From Batillaria attramentaria (taxonomy: Eukaryota > Mollusca > Gastropoda > Batillariidae): a DNA stretch of 64,000 bases. Where the stretch lies: assembly GCA_018292915.2 (NCBI GenBank), contig JACVVK020000153.1:279501-343500 (forward strand). Reading direction: 5' to 3'. Shown piece after piece: positions 57,501 to 64,000 of this stretch. Made by a program: the position numbers and the translations under genes. The notes beneath the pieces were generated by a model. That model had not been told where the DNA came from and ran no database searches. It saw nothing but the letters and a program-made list of their open reading frames with translations. How positions within the stretch are numbered: the first letter of the stretch is position 1; each line of letters begins with the position of its first letter.

Positions 57501-60079
57501 TGTCTTCTTGCTGAAGCATCTGTGGTATCTGAAAAACCATAGGAATCATTTCTTGTCAACTGCTAGTGCTATCATGAAGAAATTCAGTTAGATACTCTAG
57601 CTGTATGTGCTAATATAAAGCTCGATATCTATCAGTGTCACTGAAACGTGAACTTTGTGACAAAACAACAGCTATGCCAGTTTCAATGGACACACGTATA
57701 CATCATTGCTGGGGTGAAACTGATGAAAATGTTAATAAAAAAAAAAGGGGGGGGGGGGGTCAACGACGACATGTTAACAACATGCTCCAGAAATATGGGG
57801 GAGGGTCCTGAACTGTCAATATCATCCAACCTCACCTCACATGTCAATTTTTTTTTTTTTTTTTTTTGGGGGGGGGGGGGGTGATTTCCCCAAAATTATT
57901 GGGCAGAAATCTGCCCTGAGGTGGAAGAGTGCCATCCATGTCTATGTGCAACGCTACTTATACTGGCTCCCCTTTCCTGTTGGTCCATATGCCCCCATCA
58001 CTGTGGATGTTGTGGTCCAGAGCAGTTAGCAGGTTTCACACACGATACACCCATTTGCACAATACATCAGTGTGTGCTGATGAAACACCTCCAGTGCAGC
58101 CGAGCGCCTGTTCAAAAATGAATGGATAATGCACTGGCTTTTGTACATGTGTATAGTAGGCTATTTTCTATCCCCTACCACCACCCCCACCCCTGAATCC
58201 ACCCCCTTTCTTCTCTTGTGACTTGCAGCAAAGAGAAAACAGGTGATACCCACTCAAACACATGCCTATGATTTTCATAAAATTAAAAGCATAGTCCAGC
58301 GTACTGTTCCAGTACTGTCTCATACAAGGTGGATGAAAATGCACATTCCAGAAATTAAAAACAAAACCAGATGAAAATGTCTGATGCCAATATTTACTCT
58401 TATAGTGAGCATTGATGAAATCACACACACATACACACACACACACGCTGAAGCCTTTACCAAGAATGATAGGTGATTGTCCCGGGAAAGAGTTCAGTAC
58501 ACTATGCTGGTGGTCAGCCCAGTAGCCACCTATGGTAGATTCCAGATAGGTGCGCTGGATCCCATGGAAAACACAGAGTCCAGGGAACTTTAGACTTAGC
58601 GTCCGTGCCCACAGCCCCAGCGTACAGTAGTCATTTCCTGACAGTAAATAAAATCATTCAAGCAAGACTCTCATCTACTGAATATCCACAGTGCTATAAA
58701 CTAAAAATAATACTAGTAACAATGATAAAAAAGTCATCTGAAGACAGGTCAGTACATGTAGCACATGAAGTAAAACTAAAAGGCAAGGGAGCTCCATCTA
58801 AAAAATCAACAAGCTAGTTCCCAGTTCTGGTGTCTAATTAAATGGTGTCGAGTAGTCTACATGCAACTGAGAGCACACGTGAACAAGGGTAATTCATCTT
58901 CCTCCTCAACACTTTTCAAGCTTATGTTTCATATAACTTGATGACAAAACACCAATTTACCATTTACAGTAGAAAGAAAAGGTTTTGTGCAAGTTATTAG
59001 TTATTAAAAATTTAATGCAAGTTGTTGGTGACAGGGGATGGTATGGTTGTATTTTATAATAAGCAAACTCATTACTTCATTATTTGCTTTATCATTCATT
59101 ATAATGATTCAAGAACTGAATAACAACTTACAGTATAGCTGTCAAGTGGAAGTAAGGCTCATAGTCAGGATCATCAACATCACATGGATCTTCTTCCTCC
59201 TCCTTTCTTCTACTGTCACCTAAGTGGAATGCCTATGATAAAAGAAGGCATTCATCAACTGAAACTGAAAAAACTGCCAGTAAAGAACCTACACACAATG
59301 GGCATAGTGAGTGAAAAAAACAATGATCTCTTAATTAGTGAAACTTGGGCTAAGTCGCTCGTAACTGTTTTGAGCTAGACCAGCAAGGAGGTCACTGGGT
59401 ACACAAACTGACCCCCCCCCCCCCCCCGCCCCCATCCCCCTCAGTCAACTATCACAATGACTACTATATGCTGTTGTTTTCTTTTCATTTTTCGACTTGC
59501 ACCTGGAAAGAAAATCTGAATGTTCCACAAAAGGGATAACCATAAAGTGATATTTTGACAATCTTTACAAATTACATGCTTCGTCTGTGTAGAAAATGCA
59601 TGTACAAGAATGCACACACACAGTAATGTAACTCTCCTTCAGTTATGATTCACATATATATATATATGACTTCATTCTAACAGACCTCTTTCTTCGGTCC
59701 TGCTTATTAACATAAACAAAAATATGCACCAGCATCTTGCTCACTCAAATGGGTCCATGAATGAATCTTGACAGGAGATTCTTCCTTGCTGTCCTCCCAG
59801 ACTTGGTAGTCACAGGCTCTGGAGGCAGTATCTACCTTCTGTAAAGAACCACACACAAACATGTATTGCTTCAACTTACAGACGTCAGTGTACAAGTACT
59901 GCATGAACACATCTCACAGTAAACATGATCAGTTGAAGTAAAATGAAACAAAAAAAATGTAGGGTAGGTGAGGCTGTTGTTTTTGTTTTCTTTTTCTGTG
60001 AATCACTAAATGTTTGTGTCACTGTTGTGGTGGTAAGGCCAACCTCCCACAAACACACACTTGAATGAAATTTAAAAAC

Positions 60080-60134
<55 letters not shown>

Positions 60135-63100
60135 TGATTATGTGACGTGATGAGAATACAATTACACTGAAAACCTTAGAAACCCTAATCCAAAGAAACA
60201 CCATAGAAGATATCACTTACTTGTGACATGTTGACTTGCCCTCTTTTTTACCCAAAGTTGGCTGATTTCTTGCTGTCTGCTTGTGAGTGTGACTGCAAGC
60301 ACAAAGGTGATTATCATCAGGCAACTAAGAGACTTGGTACACTACAGTGCACTAACACAAGCACATCTTGCCTCACTGAGCTTATCACAGCTGAGAGAGT
60401 TCTGTCAGCAACTGACAGTGGCTCAAAACCTGCACTAGTTCCCAACCAAAGTAAACCAACCTCATAAAACTAACATGTACAGTAAGATTAGACAAGAAAT
60501 TCAGAACACAGCCCTTCACTTACATTGATGCCACTGGCATTTCTTCCTCACTCTGTTGGTTCCACGCCAGACATCTGACTACCACCACTGGCAGTGGCAC
60601 TGTCAAAAGGGAAAGAGACAACTTATTGCAACAAACATGATCATACATGTGTTCACTGTTGTCTGAGAGGATTTCTTGGAATAATACATGTGGCTACAAA
60701 GCATAAGCATGCATAACTCTACAATAAAAAAAAAAACAATAAAAAAAAACAGTATAAAAGATTACTGCAGCACGCAAGTAGTCACCACTACCAGTGTCAC
60801 TATTATAGTGCGTCATGATAAATACAACTTCACAGTATCTGATGAAGTACACGTACCTGTCAGAATTTGCTGAGATTTCTGAAATTGCAGGAGTAAACAC
60901 CTACCCTTGCAAAGATGGTTCCAGCTGCAGCTAGGGTTGATGTGCTGTGTCTAGCTGTGGAACCAGAAGTTCCTGCCACTTCAGGTGGATCCGTCCAAAC
61001 TGGAACTATAAACATCCCCCCACCTATCAATACTGAATAAATCATCATTTACAAAAAACAACAACAACAACAAAAAACAACAACAAAAAAACAACAAGAA
61101 GAAAACAACAAGAAGAAAACATGAAAAGCAATAATAAAACATCCAATTTATACTATGACATTTAATTTCCATCTGTACATTAATTGGTATACAAGCTTGG
61201 TGGAATTAAAAGCACACACACACACAAACACACACACAAAATAAAGAAAAATAATTTTTAAAATGATGGGCATGACATTACCAGAATAAAAAAAAAAAGC
61301 AGATGCCACTGGCTAGGGCCTGTCACTAGTGACTTGGTGGTTCAATTATCAGTAACACACTGTGTGAAAAATACTTCTTATCTCATAATTATGTTCCCTT
61401 TTCATTCTCCCTAAATGAGAAAACCATTGGAACAGTATTACTCGGTGTTACACACTTGCTTCTGTTTCATATCAAGTTGCACTGTTTCTGCCAGTACACT
61501 TATTCTTGTCTTGCCACACAAACCACTGTATGGCCGGGGTGACTCGGTGCGAAACCACTGTCCGCCATAACACTGCTGTTTCGGATACTTAGTCGGCACG
61601 AAACTTTCTTCAGACACAAAAGTCAGGTTATCTAGTCACACTAACAGGTATACTACAGTGATTACTTACGTATTCATCAGCATGGAGTGAATGTCAAACG
61701 TCCGTGAGCCTTTGGTCCCGACGTGAGAGGCCAAGCGCGTATCAATCAGTCCCGGCCTCAGCTTCAGTCTGCCACCGTGGGAAACTTTAGACTGCATACT
61801 CGCGCTCTTGCGTATGTCAGCGCCGCTTCTTCGATGAACTCGTGAATTTTGTTTTTACGGGAGTGGGTTGTCGGGTTGTCTTAGGAATCACACCTCGTAT
61901 TTTCGCTTTCACTTTTTCGGGAGCAATATGTTTATACTTGCACTGACTGTGACGTCATAGCTTGCAGTCTCGGCCAGCAGCTTGAGGCGCTGGTTGGTGG
62001 CTATTTTTAGACTCGTGTTGCCGGACAGCCGGTAAGAAAAGAAGGGGAAACTCAAAGAAAGTCGTATTTCTCAAATATTAAAAGCCGCAAAGTCACAGAA
62101 ACGGTCGCGATGGTCAAATGAAACCTCCTTCTACTTGGCAAATAGCCTGAAACCTTCGTAAGCGGCAGTTTTCCCCTGAGCGCCCAGTACGAATATAGGG
62201 CCTTTAACAGTAGTGTCTAATATTGTACCGCTTGGACACATGGTGATGTGTACAGTTACAGTGTATAACAGTAGTGTCTAATATTGTACCGCTTGGACAC
62301 ATGGTGATGTGTACAGTTACAGTGTATAACAGTAGTGTCTAATATTGTACCGCTTGGACACATGGTGATGTGTACAGTTACAGTGTATAACAGTAGTGTC
62401 TAATACTGTACCGCTTGGACACATGGTGATGTGTACAGTTACAGTGTATAACAGTAGTGTCTAATATTGTACCGCTTGGACACATGGTGATGTGTACAGT
62501 TACAATGTATAACAGGCTTGCACTGAGCCACCAGAATTTCAACTGAAGGCGAGATCAAGACCTCTGCCTGAAGTAATCTTGGAATTTATGCGCTTACCTG
62601 CAGCCGCTAATGCTACCATTTTCATACTGACAGGTCGTTGTGAGTTGTTATCTCGGTATCTATCATCACACCACTTGGACAGTGACAGCGTCTGACAAAA
62701 AGCCAACTCGATGACGTGGCCACCACAGTGAGCGCTTCAGTAGCGTAACAACAGTTGTACAATATGAATAATCGACCTCTCGCGCAAAGTGTAAACAACA
62801 CTGTATCGCATTAAGAGCACAGTACAGACTCACTCACGAGCGAAACTGTTCCAAAACTGACAGAAGTTGGATTAGCAAAGATGGATTTTGCCCGTTTAAT
62901 CAGCATTATAGGTTGTTGTGTTTACCTTCTTATGAAAGATACTGCTGCTATATTTACTTGTTAACGGCATGTAACCATCCGATGATAATTTTACTTTTAA
63001 TATTACCAGAATGTTGTGATGTGCAGACGACAAGCTGGCGATTCCACACGAACCGCGGGAATAACATGGTGCTGAGTAACAACCAGCAGACGGCGGAGAG

Positions 63101-63959
63101 AGTCAGGGGGAGTATTGACGGCATCGTGATTTCTAGTGTGGCCATGACGACAAACACACTGTATGAGGTAAGATTATTATCCTGATATCATTGCTGTGTG
63201 GACAGTGCTGTATGTCGGGCGACTGTTCCACCAGTACTCGTGATTCAATCCCAACTGAAAGAAAAAAACTTTGATAAAGTAGCAGTGTTGATGTTCTTTC
63301 TGAAAAAAAATGTGTTTCACAGCTATACTGTTGTTTTTATTGTCTCCAGTCTGTTTATATTTTCTCTTACTGTTTATACTATAGACCGTGAAGCCAGGGA
63401 TAGGCATACATATTTGACATGTTGCCAGATTCTGATTGACAAGTGACAATACTCCTACAGACAAATCACACGTGTAGGCTTGTCTGTCGGAGTATTCGAG
63501 GGTTCCCTGCCACAACGTCCTGTCTCTCTTCTTTCTGTCTGTATCGATAGCAGGGAAACCTCGATTTGCTGGACAAAGCGGGTAATGGCATAACACGGTA
63601 AATCCATGACGTCATACTCCTTTTACCATCAAATGACGTCGTACCGTGTTGTGTGATTGCACGGCAGAAAGAAATCAGATGGGTTGCCATGGAGAATCAG
63701 AGGGCGTGACTACGGGCTTGCAGGCTACATGTTCATTATATCAGAGACAATTATCCCTAGGATTCTGTCGGCGCATATTCAAGTGATGTGTGTTGTATCT
63801 CTGTAGGTACGACTGGATGTAGTGAAAGGAAACTCGGGTTTCCTGTTGTGTGGTGTGACTGTCGGAGACCCGGCAACCCTCACCCTGCCCTCGGATACTG
63901 TAGGATGGAATGAGGCCGTTACGGTTGCTCTGAGCTTTGTTCGGAGTTACGGTGTGGAG
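52195..63959 (+). CDS. Unit G: RBCC-NHR gene with an 8.2-kb transposon in intron 1 (partial)
   Basis: Exon 1 (52195-53358, 388 codons) is intact, with all RING and B-box ligands. It continues with NHR exons 63027-63167 and 63807-63959. Exons 4 and 5 lie beyond the right edge. Intron 1 is 9.7 kb because a TTAA-flanked element (53965-62203) landed in the 61-bp minisatellite. The exon phases are still compatible, so the gene can be expressed if this intron is removed. The splice donor of the 5'UTR exon is altered by a LINE. Variable NHR segments seen: GSI, KGNSGFLL, PSDTVGW and TVALSF. Confidence 0.75.
53541..53960 (+). repeat. 61-bp minisatellite, left part, intron 1 of unit G
   Basis: About 7 copies. 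The array is split by the transposon and resumes at 62208. Confidence 0.93.
53985..54255 (+). other. Possible first exon of the P2X7-domain gene in the transposon
   Basis: GC-richer than its surroundings, holds TGACGTCA (54184-54191) and ends 'gatcacg|gtaagctt'. No convincing start codon; possibly 5'UTR. Confidence 0.3.
54544..54588 (+). repeat. (TG)n microsatellite in the transposon
   Basis: Uninterrupted TG run in an intron of the P2X7-domain gene. Confidence 0.95.
54799..55967 (+). pseudogene. P2X7 cytoplasmic (ballast) domain-like gene, decayed
   Basis: Exons near 54799-54908, 55236-55490 and 55712-55967 carry the signature of the cysteine-rich C-terminal domain of P2X7 receptors, which is also found as stand-alone proteins in invertebrates. 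In order: an Arg-rich helix (MLEERREQLK, then KMETRRLKGM), WCTFVSCRNMPSD, RLCCGYGQC, then VYRQFLMWRHG, LGAGDRRVIPTC and finally NHYTGFIP. The P2X channel part (two membrane helices and ectodomain) is absent. Decay signs: a stop at 55338-55340, a frame change between MPSDAEL and RLCCG near 55435, and another after IPTCV near 55896. In P2X7 this fold binds zinc and guanine nucleotides. Its job in the transposon is unknown. Confidence 0.62.
55988..57300 (+). other. Central A/T-rich part of the transposon, no gene seen
   Basis: Lies between the 3' ends of the two convergent genes. It includes several AATAAA-like sites and no conserved frame. Confidence 0.45.
57301..61797 (-). pseudogene. Kolobok-like transposase gene, decayed
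   Basis: Several - strand segments look like exons. 61670-61797 begins with ATG (MQSKVSHGGRLKLRPGLI) and ends at gtaagt. 59132-59219 has EEEEDPCDVDDPDYEPYF. 58461-58637 has FPGLCVFHGIQRTYLESTIG and SPIIL. 57960-58107 has ALEVFHQHTLMYC and, after a frame change, TALDHNIHSDGGIW. The last exon is 57301-57538. The order and spacing match a family of metazoan transposases in which 'VFH..QR.YL..TI' is followed by the catalytic GDGR.DSPGH block and later by 'LEVFH' and 'LDHN'. I could not find the catalytic block, so it is deleted or beyond recognition. Exon phases do not all fit. Confidence 0.5.
60086..60128 (+). repeat. (CA)n microsatellite in the transposon
   Basis: Uninterrupted CA run in the transposase region. 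Confidence 0.95.
61950..61957 (+). promoter_or_regulatory. CRE-like palindrome near the right end of the transposon
   Basis: TGACGTCA about 150 bases upstream of the proposed transposase start on the - strand. It mirrors the one at 54184-54191 near the other end. Confidence 0.4.
62208..62514 (+). repeat. 61-bp minisatellite, right part, intron 1 of unit G
   Basis: About 5 copies, continuing the array split by the transposon. Confidence 0.93.
63027..63167 (+). CDS. Unit G NHR exon 2
   Basis: 47 codons, donor GAG|gtaaga. The variable patch reads GSI; ISSVAM replaces ISSEAM. Confidence 0.78.
63607..63641 (+). promoter_or_regulatory. CRE octamer pair, intron 2 of unit G, second copy damaged
   Basis: TGACGTCA at 63607-63614 and TGACGTCG at 63634-63641, closer together because of a deletion. 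Confidence 0.4.
63807..63959 (+). CDS. Unit G NHR exon 3
   Basis: 51 codons, acceptor ctgtag|GTA, donor GAG|gtaaag. The window ends in the following intron. Confidence 0.78.
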
Positions 63960-64000
63960 GTAAAGGGCGTGTGGTATTAGTATAATCACTATAATGCCGT

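Larger units (their letters stand above)
53965..62203. mobile_element. Kolobok-like DNA transposon, 8.2 kb, TTAA target site
   Basis: It lies between TTAA at 53961-53964 and TTAA at 62204-62207, inside a minisatellite. The short inverted ends read AGGCTCTATACG and, complemented from the right, AGGCCCTATATTCG. Two genes converge. On the + strand is a P2X7 cytoplasmic-domain-like gene; on the - strand are several exons that resemble Kolobok-type transposases. TTAA is also used by piggyBac, but none of the coding motifs fit that family. Frameshifts in both genes show that the copy is inactive. Confidence 0.68.

Noticed and set aside
57921..58129. Cys-rich + strand frame inside the transposon
   Set aside because: The opposite strand carries transposase-like motifs at the same place, so the + frame is likely a shadow.
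53965..62203. piggyBac element on the basis of TTAA
   Set aside because: The terminal bases and the transposase-like motifs do not resemble piggyBac; they fit Kolobok better, though this needs a profile search.

Overview
The window is eukaryotic. Genes are split by GT-AG introns, and the sequence is full of long (CA)n/(TG)n tracts, tRNA-derived SINEs, 3' ends of non-LTR retrotransposons and cut-and-paste DNA transposons. Its style (repeat-rich, CA-rich, with expanded RING/B-box genes and SINEs carrying A and B boxes) fits a lophotrochozoan, most likely a mollusc such as a gastropod. The species cannot be named from the sequence.

The backbone is a tandem array of seven related units, A to G, all on the + strand. 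A complete unit has a 5'UTR exon, one long exon (388 codons) encoding RING, B-box 1, B-box 2 and coiled coil, and then four short exons that together encode a C-terminal Neuralized homology repeat (NHR). Every coding intron is phase 0, so the NHR exons are symmetrical cassettes. Unit A enters from the left with only its NHR exons (353-2686). B (5786-11822), E (35373-40781) and F (43873-48332) look complete. C (15974-20131) has its RING/B-box exon split by a 254-bp insertion. D (26317-30186) keeps only the last quarter of that exon but has an intact NHR. G (52195-63959) has an intact first exon, but an 8.2-kb transposon sits in its first coding intron, and it runs off the right end before NHR exons 4 and 5.

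The RING/B-box exons and the introns are nearly identical between units. The NHR exons differ in a few very short patches of codons, flanked on both sides by unchanged DNA. This looks like diversification of a recognition surface on a ubiquitin-ligase scaffold, as in TRIM immune effectors. That function is inferred.

Between and inside the units lie a 61-bp minisatellite in the first coding intron, at least four tRNA-derived SINE families, a pogo-type non-autonomous element in E, a TIR element inside the 5'UTR exon of E, a Harbinger-like deletion derivative upstream of D, and a LINE 3' fragment that hits the first splice donor of G. The 8.2-kb element in G (53965-62203, flanked by TTAA) looks like a Kolobok-type transposon. 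It carries a decayed transposase on the - strand and, convergently on the + strand, a decayed gene for the cysteine-rich cytoplasmic ('ballast') domain known from the P2X7 receptor.
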